DNA of 64,000 nucleotides from CF-167 sp963695195 (GTDB lineage Bacteria > Chloroflexota > Limnocylindria > QHBO01): NCBI GenBank assembly GCA_963695195.1, contig CAVOGE010000007.1, positions 434,001 through 498,000 on the forward strand, written 5' to 3'. Positions 7,167 through 16,236 of this stretch are shown piece after piece (position 1 is the stretch's first letter; the number at the start of each line of letters is the position of its first letter). A program made the position numbers and the translations under genes. The notes below the pieces were generated by a model. It was not told the DNA's origin. It ran no database searches and saw only the letters and a list, made by a program, of their open reading frames with translations.

Positions 7167-8512
7167 CGAAGCAGGGCCAGTTCGGCAACCGCGTGGCCGG
7201 CGTCTTCGCCACGCGAATCACGCAGTTCGTGATCGGTTTCGCGACCTCGTTTCTCATGGCGCGCCTCCTCGGGCCGGAGGGCCGCGGGGCGTACTACCTG
7301 GTGGTGCTGACCCCGGCGATGCTGTTCGCCCTGGGGCAGTTCGGCCTCCCATCAGCGGTGAACTTCTTCGCCGGCCGCGGTCGATCCGGACGCTCGCTGC
7401 ATCGGATGTCGCTGCTGCTCGCCGGCGTCCTGGCGGCGGCGCTGCTCGCCATCACGCTCCCCGCTCTGCCCCTGCTGACCGAGTCGATCCTGCGTGCCGC
7501 GCCATCGGACCTCCTCCCGCTGGCGCTCATCTCGCTGCCCCTCCAGTTCGTGGCGGCGTTCGGCGGTGCGCTGCTGATCGGCCGCCAGACGATGGCCCGC
7601 TACAACGTGATCCTCATCGGACAGTCGATCGGCACGCTGGTGAGCGTCGTGATCCTCGTCGGCGTGATGCGTTTGGGCGTAGCCGGCGCCGTGATCGGCA
7701 ACCTGGTGGTGGCCGGGGTCGGAGCGTTGGCGATCACGCTGGAGGCCCGTCGGGCGACCGCACGCGATCCCGAAGCGCGCCCGGTGCGTATCGGCGAGCT
7801 GGCGGGCTACGGCCTGCGGTTGTACCCAGCCTCGCTGAGCTCATTCTTCAGCTATCGAGCCGACATCTTCCTGCTCGGCGCTCTGCTCGGGGACGCAGGC
7901 GCGATTGGCCTGTACAGCATCGCGGTCAGCCTCGCGGAGCTGACCTTCTTCGTCCCCGACTCGGTCAGCACCGTCTTCTTCCCGAGGGTCGCCGCGGCAG
8001 CGCGAGCCAGCGCCGACGAGATGACGCCGGTCGTCAGCCGCTTCACGGTGATGGTCACGGCGATCTCGGTGATCGGCCTCGTGCCAGCAGCCTTCGTGCT
8101 CGTCCTCGTCGTGCTGCCGGCCTTCGCGGGCAGCCTTCCGGCCTTCCTCGTCATCCTGCCGGGGATCCTGGCGCTGAGTGTTGCCAAGGTGCTCTCGAGC
8201 TACATCAGCGGCCTCGGCCTGCCGGCGCCGGTGGCCACCGCCTCGGTGATCTCGCTGGTCATCAATGTGGCCGCAAACCTGCTGCTCATTCCGACGTGGG
8301 GCATCGTCGGCGCATCGGCTGCATCCCTGATCTCCTACACGGTCCAGGCCGTCATCCTGCTCGGCATGGCGACTCGCCTCACCCACCGCGGACCGGCCGC
8401 CTTCCTGATCCCCGGACGCGAAGAGGTGCGACGCCTCCGCGACGGCATGACCGGACTCCTCGGCACCATGCGACGTCGGAACGCCGACGCGGATTCGGGT
8501 GGAGACCGATGA
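7163..8512 (+). CDS. Polysaccharide flippase (Wzx-like, MOP superfamily)
   Basis: The 449-residue protein is hydrophobic throughout with about 12-14 helices. It begins with a GVFATRITQFVIGF segment and a RLLGPEGRGAYYLV motif typical of O-antigen/teichuronic-acid flippases of the MATE/Wzx group. It would move lipid-linked oligosaccharide from the inner to the outer leaflet. It overlaps the genes on both sides by 4 bp (ATGA at each junction), placing it in a three-gene unit between two glycosyltransferases. The C-terminus (~430-449) is hydrophilic and Arg/Asp-rich. Confidence 0.9.
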   Translation: MTKQGQFGNRVAGVFATRITQFVIGFATSFLMARLLGPEGRGAYYLVVLTPAMLFALGQFGLPSAVNFFAGRGRSGRSLHRMSLLLAGVLAAALLAITLPALPLLTESILRAAPSDLLPLALISLPLQFVAAFGGALLIGRQTMARYNVILIGQSIGTLVSVVILVGVMRLGVAGAVIGNLVVAGVGALAITLEARRATARDPEARPVRIGELAGYGLRLYPASLSSFFSYRADIFLLGALLGDAGAIGLYSIAVSLAELTFFVPDSVSTVFFPRVAAAARASADEMTPVVSRFTVMVTAISVIGLVPAAFVLVLVVLPAFAGSLPAFLVILPGILALSVAKVLSSYISGLGLPAPVATASVISLVINVAANLLLIPTWGIVGASAASLISYTVQAVILLGMATRLTHRGPAAFLIPGREEVRRLRDGMTGLLGTMRRRNADADSGGDR

Positions 8513-9852
8513 CGGAGCGCCGCCTCATGGTCGTCACGTACTTCTTCCCGCCGGTCGGCGGGATCGGAGTGCAGCGAACGCTCAAGCACATCACCTACCT
8601 GCCCGATGCAGGATGGACCCCGGTCGTGATCGCACCCCTGGGAGCCGCCTACCGGGTGATGGACCCGGCGTCGGTGGGCGATCTGCCCGATGGACTCGAA
8701 GTCCACCGCAGCCTCTGCTACGAACCCGCTCGCTTCCGGGCTCAGCTGCGAAAGGCCCTTTGTGCCGCACGGCGACGCCTGTCGCCGGGCACCGGGCGAG
8801 GTGTTGGGACGGCGGCGGTGGCGGGGGGAGGCCGCCCATCGGGCGGCCTGAACGGCGCCTGGGCCCGCGCAGTCCGCTTTCTCTTCTTTCCGGACGACCA
8901 GGTGGCGTGGATCCCGTTCGCCGTCCGATCCGCGTTGCGGGCGCATCGCCGGAGCCCGGTGAAGGCGATCTACTCCTCATCGCCGCCCGTGACCTCCCAC
9001 CTCGTCGCGGGACTGGTGAAGCGTCGCATCGGAGTGCCGTGGATCGCCGATTTCCGCGACCCGTGGATCGGCAACTCGTTCGCCCAACCCCTCGGCTCCG
9101 GACATCGGCGGCTCCAGGCGCGCCTCGAACGCTGGATCGTACGCACCGCCGATCGGGTCGTCTTCGCGACGCCGGGCCTGCGGGATCGATACCGGTCGCG
9201 CTACCCGGCGGAAGCCAAACGCTTTGTGGTGATCCCGAACGGATATGACGCCGCGGAACTCGCCGACATCAAGCCGATTCCACGGTCGGACCCACAGGTC
9301 CTTCGCCTGGTCTATACCGGGAGCGTATACGGGGAACGCGAGATGACCGTCTTCCTGGCGGGACTCGACGCCGCGCTGGCGCGGCGGCCCGACCTGCGGG
9401 AGCGCCTGCGGGTCGAGTTCATCGGCTGGATGACCGATGCCAACCGGCGGGCCGCGGAGGACGCCGTACCGAGCCTCGCGCCGGTCCTGGAGCTGTCCGG
9501 GCAGGTCCCGCGCGCCGAGGCGCTGGCCCGGCTGCAGGGCGCCGATGCGGCACTCCTGCTGCTGGCCGACGGGGCGGACCGCGACCTGTTCGTGGGCGGA
9601 AAGCTGTTCGAGTACCTCGGCCTCGACCGGCAGGTGCTGGCCGTGGTGCCGCAGGGCGACGCGCGTCGACTGCTCGGCGAGCTGGACTGGGGGATCGTCG
9701 CCGATCCCGAGCCGGACGCGATCGCCGCAGCCCTCGAGCGGCTCGTGGAGACCCCGCCTCCAGATCGGAAGGCGGATCCGGAGGGTCGCTACCAGCGACG
9801 CGCCCTGGCGGCGCAGCTCGGGACGCTTCTGGATGAGGTGGCGGTCCCCTAG
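8509..9852 (+). CDS. GT4-type glycosyltransferase
   Basis: The 447-residue protein begins MTERRLMVVTYFFPPVGGIG, the usual nucleotide-independent N-terminal loop of GT4 enzymes. It carries the DFRDPW motif near 180 and a donor-site segment FEYLGLDRQVLAVVP near 367. An Arg/Gly-rich low-complexity insert lies at about 90-118. The same frame is open far upstream through the flippase gene, but that part is a shadow; the ATG at 8509 overlaps the flippase stop by 4 bp. The stop (9850-9852) overlaps the stop of the convergent reductase gene. The product adds a further sugar in the same repeat unit; the donor is unknown. Confidence 0.88.
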   Translation: MTERRLMVVTYFFPPVGGIGVQRTLKHITYLPDAGWTPVVIAPLGAAYRVMDPASVGDLPDGLEVHRSLCYEPARFRAQLRKALCAARRRLSPGTGRGVGTAAVAGGGRPSGGLNGAWARAVRFLFFPDDQVAWIPFAVRSALRAHRRSPVKAIYSSSPPVTSHLVAGLVKRRIGVPWIADFRDPWIGNSFAQPLGSGHRRLQARLERWIVRTADRVVFATPGLRDRYRSRYPAEAKRFVVIPNGYDAAELADIKPIPRSDPQVLRLVYTGSVYGEREMTVFLAGLDAALARRPDLRERLRVEFIGWMTDANRRAAEDAVPSLAPVLELSGQVPRAEALARLQGADAALLLLADGADRDLFVGGKLFEYLGLDRQVLAVVPQGDARRLLGELDWGIVADPEPDAIAAALERLVETPPPDRKADPEGRYQRRALAAQLGTLLDEVAVP

Positions 9853-10697
9853 GCGACGCTCGACCAGAGGGCGGCGAGGGCATCGTCGAGGGAGCGTCGA
9901 GGAGTCCAGGCCAGCAGCGTGGCTGCCCGGCGGATGTCTGCGACCTGCCATGGCACCACCTCGGAGCGCGGTGAGCCCGCGGCAACTTCGCGGATCGGTC
10001 CTGCATAGCCCGCGATCTCAGCCAGGGCCATGACCAGCTCCCGTGCGGTCGCGCCGCGACCGGAGCCGATGTTCACCACCTGCCCGTCGGCCCCCGGCTT
10101 GAAGCACGCCGCGACCACCGCCTCGGCCACGTCGCGGGCATCCACGAAGTCGCGCGTCGCATCGAGTGCGCCGAGTTCCACCTGCCCTCCCGCGTCGAGT
10201 GCGCGGCGGATCAGCGCCGCCGCGTTGCCCGGCAGGCTCGCCGAGGCCATCCCGGCGCCCACCGGATTGAAGACGCGCAGCACCGTGGCAGCGAGCCGAC
10301 CCGCACGTGCCGCCGCCAGGACCGCTTCGGTCGCCGCCAGCTTCGTTGTGCCGTAGTCGCTCACCGGGTGCGCCGGATGCTGCTCCGGGATCGGCGTGCC
10401 GGGCACTCCCGCCCCGTACTCCGCAGACGAGCCGATCTGGATCAGCCGTGCGCCGACTCCGCTCATCTCGTCCAGGAGCTGCACAACGAGATGCAGATTG
10501 GCCGCCTCCAGGTCGGGCCGCGTGCCGTGGGTTGCCCCGGCGCAGTTCACCACCGCCGCGGGCGCGGCGCCAAGCAACTGGTCTCGAAGGGGCGTTGCGC
10601 GCCTGAGCACCACCACCTCGTGGCCGGCCGCTGTCAGGCCGCGCTGCACATGGGTGCCCAGGAAGCCACCGGCACCGAGCAGGGCGACCGGCGGCAT
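9849..10697 (-). CDS. NAD(P)-dependent sugar-nucleotide reductase/epimerase (extended SDR)
   Basis: The 282-residue extended SDR has the nucleotide motif GAGGFLG at 7-13 and the active-site SSAEYG ... SDYGTTK (Tyr-x3-Lys) pattern. It ends near ADIRRAATLLAW-P, as in RMD/RmlD-like 4-keto reductases. It starts at the ATG at 10697, one base after the stop of the nucleotidyltransferase gene. With that gene and the 4,6-dehydratase it completes a plausible activation, 4,6-dehydration and 4-ketoreduction route to an NDP-6-deoxy sugar. Whether it is a reductase or an epimerase is inferred from context only. Confidence 0.8.
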   Translation of the reverse strand: MPPVALLGAGGFLGTHVQRGLTAAGHEVVVLRRATPLRDQLLGAAPAAVVNCAGATHGTRPDLEAANLHLVVQLLDEMSGVGARLIQIGSSAEYGAGVPGTPIPEQHPAHPVSDYGTTKLAATEAVLAAARAGRLAATVLRVFNPVGAGMASASLPGNAAALIRRALDAGGQVELGALDATRDFVDARDVAEAVVAACFKPGADGQVVNIGSGRGATARELVMALAEIAGYAGPIREVAAGSPRSEVVPWQVADIRRAATLLAWTPRRSLDDALAALWSSVA

Positions 10698-10698
10698 C

Positions 10699-11436
10699 TC
10701 AGCCGGTCGGCAGCAGGAGCGAGGCGACCGCGTCGATCTCGTCGTTGGCGCGCTCATAGTCCTCGGGACGGCCGATATCGAGCCAGTACCCGTCGAATCG
10801 GTAGCTGCGCGGCCGCCTTCCCTGTCGCAGCAGGTCGAGCACCAGCTCGTCGAATCCGAACGGCTCGCCGCGAGGGTATCCAGCCAGGGTGTCGTGCGAG
10901 ATGCCATACGCGCCCATGCTGACCGCGTAGTCGAGGGTCGGCTTCTCCCGGAACCCGCTCACCTCGCTCCCCTCCAGCTCGAGTACGCCGAAGTCGACCT
11001 CCACTCGCCGATGGAACGTGGCGATCGTCAGGGGTGCGCCCGAGTCGGCGTGATCGGCGAGCACGGCGGCGAAGTCGAGGTCGGTGAGGATGTCTCCGTT
11101 CAACACCAGGAAGTGCTGCGGCAGTTGGTCGAGGATCTGGATCACCGGCCCGATCGTCGAGAGCGGCTTCGCTTCCGCCGCGTAGTCGACCTCGAGCCCC
11201 CACCTCGACCCATCACCGACGAACTCCCGAATCTGCGCGCCCAGGTGGCCGATGGCGATCGTCACCCGAACGAAGCCACGCCGTGCCAGCTGCCGCAGGA
11301 GGATGCCGAGCACCGGCCCTTCGCTACCGATCGGGACAAGCGGCTTTGGCAGCGACGAGGTCAGGGGTCGCAATCGGGTACCCATGCCGCCCGCCAGCAC
11401 CACCGCATGGGGCCGGGCGGTGGTCGAAATCGTCAT
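10699..11436 (-). CDS. Sugar-1-phosphate nucleotidylyltransferase
   Basis: The 245-residue protein has the nucleotidyltransferase signature LAGGMGTRLRPLT near residues 13-25, the KPL motif at about 30 and a metal-site LNGD at about 105. It makes an NDP-sugar from a sugar-1-phosphate and an NTP. The ATG at 11436 begins just before the signature; longer open sequence upstream overlaps the dehydratase gene and is rejected. It is a short form like the cytidylyl/guanylyl enzymes next to deoxysugar genes. Base and sugar specificity are not readable. The start lies 4 bp after the dehydratase stop. Confidence 0.87.
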   Translation of the reverse strand: MTISTTARPHAVVLAGGMGTRLRPLTSSLPKPLVPIGSEGPVLGILLRQLARRGFVRVTIAIGHLGAQIREFVGDGSRWGLEVDYAAEAKPLSTIGPVIQILDQLPQHFLVLNGDILTDLDFAAVLADHADSGAPLTIATFHRRVEVDFGVLELEGSEVSGFREKPTLDYAVSMGAYGISHDTLAGYPRGEPFGFDELVLDLLRQGRRPRSYRFDGYWLDIGRPEDYERANDEIDAVASLLLPTG

Positions 11437-11440
11437 CGGC

Positions 11441-12436
11441 TCAGACGTTGTAGGCATCCGGCCGATAGCGGGCCAGGTTCGACGGGTCGGAGAACCAGGC
11501 GATAGTGACGGCGAGTCCCTCTTCGAGCGTGCGGCGGGGTGTCCAGCCGGTGGCCGATTGCATCGCGCTGAAATCGCAGACAAGGCGCATCACCTCGGAG
11601 TCGACAGGGCGCATCCGTTCCTCCGCCGCGGCGACCCGCAGCGGGCGCCCCATCTGCGCGGCCACGGCTGCCGCGAGGTCACCGATCGAGATCTCGCGCC
11701 CGGTCCCCGAGTTGAGCACCTGCCCGGCAACTCGCTCGAGCGGGGCGTTCCCGACCGCCACGAATGCCTGGGCGGTATCGGTGACGTAGGTGAAATCGCG
11801 CGTCGGCGCCACCGCCCCGAGCTGCACCTCAGCCTGCCCCGCGGCGAGCTGCGAGATGATCGTCGGGATCACCGCGCGCGCCGATTGGCGCGGACCAAAG
11901 GTGTTGAACGGTCGCAGGGTGACCACCGGTAGGGCGAAGCTGAGAACGTAGCTCTCGGCGAGCTTGTCGGCCGCGATCTTGGAGGCTGCGTATGGCGACT
12001 GTGCCTGCAGCGGGTGATTCTCGTCGATCGGCACGCTGCGAGCCGTCCCGTACACCTCGGAGGTCGACGTGTGCACCACGCGTGGCGTGCCATGGCGACG
12101 CGCTGCCTCGAGGACGTTCAGCGTCCCGCCGGCATTCGTCTCCAGGTACGAGCGTGGAGCGCGATACGAATACGGGATCGCGATCAGCGCGGCCAGGTGA
12201 TAGACGACCTCGACGTCGGCGACGAACTCGTCGACCGAGTTCGGGTCTCGCACATCGCCCAGGACCACATCCACCGATCTCATCGCCTCGGGCGACAGGC
12301 TCTCGAGCCAGCCCCACGAGGCGAACGAGTTGTACTGCACCATGGCCCGCACGCGATCGCCGCGAGCGACGAGCGCCTCAACCAGGTGCGACCCGATGAA
12401 GCCTTCAGCGCCAGTGACGGCGACGAGCGTGGGCAG
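11441..12436 (-). CDS. LegB-like NAD-dependent sugar-nucleotide 4,6-dehydratase, CTG start
   Basis: The 331-residue extended SDR closely follows the LegB family as I know it: VTGAEGFIGSHL at 7-18, an AMVQYNSFASWGWLE segment, TSTSEVYGT, SPYAASK (catalytic Tyr-x3-Lys) and FGPRQSARAVIPTII. LegB removes water from a GlcNAc nucleotide in legionaminic-acid synthesis. The first in-frame ATG/GTG lies after the Rossmann glycine motif. Reading upstream, the frame restores that motif and meets a TGA after eight more codons. The only credible start is the CTG at 12436, with GGAG 7 nt before it. It heads a three-gene unit. No LegC/H/I/F partners are next to it, so the final sugar is uncertain. Confidence 0.85.
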   Translation of the reverse strand: MPTLVAVTGAEGFIGSHLVEALVARGDRVRAMVQYNSFASWGWLESLSPEAMRSVDVVLGDVRDPNSVDEFVADVEVVYHLAALIAIPYSYRAPRSYLETNAGGTLNVLEAARRHGTPRVVHTSTSEVYGTARSVPIDENHPLQAQSPYAASKIAADKLAESYVLSFALPVVTLRPFNTFGPRQSARAVIPTIISQLAAGQAEVQLGAVAPTRDFTYVTDTAQAFVAVGNAPLERVAGQVLNSGTGREISIGDLAAAVAAQMGRPLRVAAAEERMRPVDSEVMRLVCDFSAMQSATGWTPRRTLEEGLAVTIAWFSDPSNLARYRPDAYNV

Positions 12437-12443
12437 GGTGGTA

Positions 12444-12447
12444 CTCC
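12444..12447 (-). promoter_or_regulatory. Shine-Dalgarno that fixes the CTG start of the dehydratase gene
   Basis: GGAG on the minus strand ends 7 nt before CTG 12434-12436. No ATG, GTG or TTG exists in frame between the upstream TGA and the Rossmann motif, so this site decides the start. Confidence 0.55.
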
Positions 12448-12512
12448 GTGATGCTCAGGTTCGGAGGAGGTCCACCTAGTATGCCATCGGCCGTGCCGCG
12501 GGCCCCGGTCGC

Positions 12513-13877
12513 CTAGAAGGCCTCCAGGTAGCGGTCGACCTCCCAGCGGGTCACCTGCATCCGGTACTCGTCCCACTCCTCGGTCTTGGCCTCCACGAAG
12601 CGCTCGAAGACGTGCTCGCCCAGGGCGTCGGCGATGACCGCGTCGTTCTTCAACTCGTCGAGAGCCTCGCGCAGGGTGCCGGGCAGCTGCCGGATCTTGC
12701 GACTCTCCAGCTTGGCGGCATCGAAGTGGTAGAGGTTCTCCTCGACCGGATCGGGCGGCGTCAGCTTGCGCGCGACGCCATCGAGCCCCGCCGCGAGCAT
12801 GCAGGCGAACGCCAGGTAGGGATTTGCGGCGGGGTCGGGGCAGCGCAGCTCGATGCGGGTGCTGTTGAGGTGACCCTTGCTGATCTGCGGGATGCGGATC
12901 AGGGCGGAGCGGTTGATGCGCGCCCAACCGATGTAGACCGGCGCCTCATACCCGGGGACGAGCCGCTTGTAGCTGTTCACCAGCGGAGCGAGAACGGAGA
13001 TCATGCCGCGCGCGTGCTCCAGCGTCCCGGCGATGTAGCTGCGCGCCAGCGACGACAGCCCGTACGGATCGGTCGCGTCGGCGAACGCGTTCCTGGCCTT
13101 CTTCACGTCCCACAGGCTCTGGTGGGTGTGCATCCCCGAGCCATTGATCCCGAAGAACGGCTTCGGCATGAACGTGGCGTAGAGGCCGTTTCGCGCGGCG
13201 ACGGCCTTCAGCGTGGTCTTGAAGGTGACCGCGTTGTCGGCGGTGCGAAGCGCATCGGCGTACTCGAAGTCGATCTCGTGCTGGCCGGTTGCGACTTCGT
13301 GATGCGCCGTCTCGACCTTGATCCCGAAGGCCTCCAGGTCGTTCATCATCTCTTTGCGGACATCGGTCCCCAGGTCGCTCGAGAGATCAAAGTAGCCGGC
13401 GGCGTCGTGGGGCAGCGCCTCGACCGATCCGTTGCCGCGCTTCAGGAGGAAGAACTCCAGTTCCGGCCCGGTGTTGAGGACGTAACCCAGCTTCCGGGCT
13501 TTCTCGATCTGGCGACGCAGGACCCAGCGCGGGTCGCCGGGGAATGGATCACCGTTCGGGGTGAAGACGTCGCAGATGACCCGAGCGGCTCCCGTCGCGA
13601 TCGACTTGCCGGCGGCGTCGAAGCCAGGCTCCCACGGCACCTCGGCGAATGTCGCAAGGTCCGGGACCAGGAACATGTCCGATTCTGCGATCCGGGCGAA
13701 CCCCTCGACGCTGCTGCCGTCGAACCACTTCCCGTGCTCGGCCGCTTCTTCCAGTTGGTGCATCGGTACCTGCACCGATTTCACCTGGCCGACGATGTCG
13801 GTGAACTGCAGGTTGATGAAGCGCAGGTTGCGCTCCTCGGCAAGCTTCAGTGCGGCGGCGAGCTCCTTGGTGGCCAT
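12513..13877 (-). CDS. glnA: Glutamine synthetase, type I
   Basis: The enzyme makes glutamine from glutamate, ammonia and ATP and is the main nitrogen-assimilation step. The 454-residue product has the KWFDGSSVEGF substrate loop near 50, the metal and glutamate-site GPELEFFLL and the ATP-site NGSGMHTHQSLW. C-terminal features include NPYLAFACMLAAGLDG and an ENLYHF tyrosine segment near the usual adenylylation position. The length fits the short GSI-alpha form, without the 25-residue insert of GSI-beta. A strong AAGGAG (13883-13888) lies 5 nt before the ATG. It is followed on the other side by a PucR-type regulator that may respond to nitrogen. Confidence 0.96.
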   Translation of the reverse strand: MATKELAAALKLAEERNLRFINLQFTDIVGQVKSVQVPMHQLEEAAEHGKWFDGSSVEGFARIAESDMFLVPDLATFAEVPWEPGFDAAGKSIATGAARVICDVFTPNGDPFPGDPRWVLRRQIEKARKLGYVLNTGPELEFFLLKRGNGSVEALPHDAAGYFDLSSDLGTDVRKEMMNDLEAFGIKVETAHHEVATGQHEIDFEYADALRTADNAVTFKTTLKAVAARNGLYATFMPKPFFGINGSGMHTHQSLWDVKKARNAFADATDPYGLSSLARSYIAGTLEHARGMISVLAPLVNSYKRLVPGYEAPVYIGWARINRSALIRIPQISKGHLNSTRIELRCPDPAANPYLAFACMLAAGLDGVARKLTPPDPVEENLYHFDAAKLESRKIRQLPGTLREALDELKNDAVIADALGEHVFERFVEAKTEEWDEYRMQVTRWEVDRYLEAF

Positions 13878-13882
13878 GGGGA

Positions 13883-13888
13883 CTCCTT
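13883..13888 (-). promoter_or_regulatory. Shine-Dalgarno of glnA
   Basis: AAGGAG on the minus strand is 5 nt upstream of the ATG at 13877. It is one of the few strong ribosome-binding sites here, in contrast with the genes that lack one. Confidence 0.7.
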
Positions 13889-13994
13889 ACCGATGATGGA
13901 CCTGGGCGGTACGGAGCAGGCTATCGGCCGCCCGGGCTGAGCGCATCCCCCAGGCGGCGGCCCGTCTACGCGACTTGTTGTGCAGTCTGCACAA

Positions 13995-15029
13995 CTACCT
14001 CAGCGGGACTGCGGAGCGCTCCGCATCCGCCAGGATGCGGAGGGCGTCAGCGGGGCGCCGCGGGTCGATCCCCCGTTCTGCTCGAACGGCTCGGAGACGG
14101 TAGAGGACCGTATTGCGGTGAACGCCGAGGGCGCGGGCGGCTGGCGCGATGCGGCCGTTCGCGCGGGCCACCGCCAGCAGGGTCTCGCCAAATCGTTCTG
14201 CCGGAGCGGCCGAATCGAGTCCGCCCGGTGCCGACGGTCGGTCGGGGACACGAGACCCCGCCCCAGGTGCGGCCCGACGAAGAAGCGCGCGCAAGGTGAT
14301 TCCGAGGGCATCCAGCGCGACCTCGTCGACCGCGGCGAACGGGAGGTCGTCGAAGAGCCAGACCGCCGCACCCGACTGAACGCGACGCTCCATCAACCAG
14401 AGGCCATCCCGGCTGCGGCGGGTGCTCGCGCTGCGAGTCGATGTGCCGCCGAGCAGTCTCGCCTGTGTCGCGGCGAATCGCGCGGCCAGGGCGCGCCCGG
14501 CCGGTCGCGGATGAAGGCTGCGCAGCTCGCCATCCGCGACGATGGCCACGCCGCGACGGATGCGCGCCGCCACCAGGCCGGCGACCGCCGCCGGATTGGG
14601 GTCGGCCAGCGCGACCTCGGCCGATGCCAGGCGCAATGCTGCGCCGAACTGAGCCAGGTGCGTCTGCTCGTCGCCGAGATATGCGACGAGCCCCTCGGAC
14701 AGGTACGAGGCCGTCCTGGCGCTGGCGAGGATCGGCAGCCGATCACCGACAGGCTCGGGCCGCGGCGCGGCGTGTCCGCCGGCGAGGAAGAGTGCCACGG
14801 GCGCCAGGCCCGCCGCGTGCAGGGTCCCGAGGAACTCGTCGAGCGGTCGGCCGGCGAGCAGCACGGCGTCGACCACCAGGAGCTCACCGTCGACTCGCGG
14901 CGGGAGGTGCGGCGCCATCGCTCGGGTTCGTAGAATGCCGCGCACCGGTTGAGCCACCGCCCCCACGGACCCCGAGACGAGCCGCGCCTCGGGGTCGACC
15001 GCACGCCAGAGGTCGATGACGCTGGTCAT
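13995..15029 (-). CDS. PucR/CdaR-type transcriptional regulator
   Basis: The 344-residue protein has the C-terminal PucR helix-turn-helix (AARALGVHRNTVLYRLRAV at about 298-316) found in purine-catabolism, sugar-diacid and proline regulators. The N-terminal ~150 residues fit a PucR N-terminal sensing domain (VDAVLLAGRPLDEFLGTL), and the middle is a GGDEF-like CdaR region without catalytic residues. It lies 13 bp downstream of the trans-sulfuration gene on the same strand, so the two are probably co-transcribed. It points toward glnA, 117 bp away. The ligand is unknown; control of amino-acid or nitrogen genes is an inference from position. Confidence 0.8.
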   Translation of the reverse strand: MTSVIDLWRAVDPEARLVSGSVGAVAQPVRGILRTRAMAPHLPPRVDGELLVVDAVLLAGRPLDEFLGTLHAAGLAPVALFLAGGHAAPRPEPVGDRLPILASARTASYLSEGLVAYLGDEQTHLAQFGAALRLASAEVALADPNPAAVAGLVAARIRRGVAIVADGELRSLHPRPAGRALAARFAATQARLLGGTSTRSASTRRSRDGLWLMERRVQSGAAVWLFDDLPFAAVDEVALDALGITLRALLRRAAPGAGSRVPDRPSAPGGLDSAAPAERFGETLLAVARANGRIAPAARALGVHRNTVLYRLRAVRAERGIDPRRPADALRILADAERSAVPLR

Positions 15030-15042
15030 TGGCAGGGCGAGC

Positions 15043-16227
15043 TCAGCGGGCGGCCCCGGCGGCAGCCGCGGCCAGATCGGCGATCAGATCGTCGGGATCC
15101 TCCAGGCCGATCGAGACCCGGACCATCCCGGGGCTCAGCCCGGCGTCGGCGAGCTGCGCGTCATCGAGTTGGCGGTGCGAGGACGAGGCGGGATGGCTGC
15201 ACAGGGTCTCTGCCGAGCCCAGGCTGGTGGCGTGAACCGCCACCGAGAGCAGGTCGAGGAAGCGCTCGCCGGCCGCTCGTCCACCGATCACTTCCAGGGC
15301 CAGCATGCCGCCGGCCATCCCGTCGCGGAGCTCGCGCGTGGCGAGTTCGTGCTGCGGGTGTGATGTAAGGCCGGGGTAGCGGATGCGCTCCACGCCGGGC
15401 GCCCCTTCGAGGGACTCGGCGACCGCGAGCGCATTGGCGCTGTGGCGGTCCATCCGGAGGGCCAGTGTCTTGAGGCCACGGAGCGCGAGGAATGCCTCGA
15501 ACGGAGCGGCATTCCCCCCGACGTTGATGACGATCTCGCGGGCGGCGGCGACCCTGTCGGCACTGCCCAGGATGGCACCGCCGGTCAGGTCCGAGTGCCC
15601 CCCGATGTACTTCGTGGTCGAGTGCACCACCACGTCGGCGCCGAGCCCCAGCGGGTTGCACAGGTACGGGGATGCGAAGGTGTTGTCCACGGCGAGGGGA
15701 ATGTCACGGGCGTGAGCCAGGGTCGCCAGTGCGGCGATATCCGCCATGGCAGTGGTCGGATTGCTGATCGTCTCCGCCCAGACGAGCCCGGTGCGATCGC
15801 TGATCGCCGCAGTGACGGCGTCGAGATCGGTCATGTCCACCGCCCGGACGCTGATACCGGAGCGCGCGAGTACCGTCCGAGCCAGCCCGACCATGCCGCC
15901 ATAGACAGCGCCGGGGATCAGCAGCTCGTCACCGGTTTGCAGGATCGAGAGCACGGCGCCGTGGATCGCGGCCATCCCCGACGCCGTCACGTGTGCGGCC
16001 TCAGCCCCCTCAAGCTCGGTCAGTGTCTCCTCGAGCGCAGCGTGGGTGGGGTTGGAGTAGCGAGTGTACGAATGGCCCGGCCGCGAGAACTCGAGCAGCT
16101 CGGCCAGCTCGAGGGCTGAAGCAACCTCGAAGGTGCTGGTCTGGTAGATCGGGACGTTCACCGGTGCCTGAGGTACCGCAGGCATGCGGCTGGCAGCGCG
16201 AATCGCGCGAGTGGCGAAGCCGGGCAT
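15043..16227 (-). CDS. PLP-dependent trans-sulfuration enzyme (cystathionine gamma-synthase/lyase family)
   Basis: This 394-residue protein belongs to the Cys/Met metabolism PLP family: YSNPTHAALEETL near 60, the ASGMAAI phosphate-binding segment, DNTFASPYLCNPL, and the PLP lysine in HSTTKYIGGHSD near 200. It ends in VRVSIGLEDPDDLI. It could be cystathionine gamma-synthase, cystathionine gamma-lyase or methionine gamma-lyase; sequence alone does not separate these. It starts 9 nt after a TAGACT -10 box with no Shine-Dalgarno. It is likely co-transcribed with the downstream PucR-type regulator. Confidence 0.9.
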   Translation of the reverse strand: MPGFATRAIRAASRMPAVPQAPVNVPIYQTSTFEVASALELAELLEFSRPGHSYTRYSNPTHAALEETLTELEGAEAAHVTASGMAAIHGAVLSILQTGDELLIPGAVYGGMVGLARTVLARSGISVRAVDMTDLDAVTAAISDRTGLVWAETISNPTTAMADIAALATLAHARDIPLAVDNTFASPYLCNPLGLGADVVVHSTTKYIGGHSDLTGGAILGSADRVAAAREIVINVGGNAAPFEAFLALRGLKTLALRMDRHSANALAVAESLEGAPGVERIRYPGLTSHPQHELATRELRDGMAGGMLALEVIGGRAAGERFLDLLSVAVHATSLGSAETLCSHPASSSHRQLDDAQLADAGLSPGMVRVSIGLEDPDDLIADLAAAAAGAAR

Positions 16228-16236
16228 GATCGGCCG

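Noticed and set aside
7072..9852. A 926-codon frame including the glycosyltransferase at 8509-9852
   Set aside because: The first ~480 codons are antisense-free shadow of the flippase frame with Arg/Pro-rich, non-conserved sequence. The conserved protein starts at ATG 8509.
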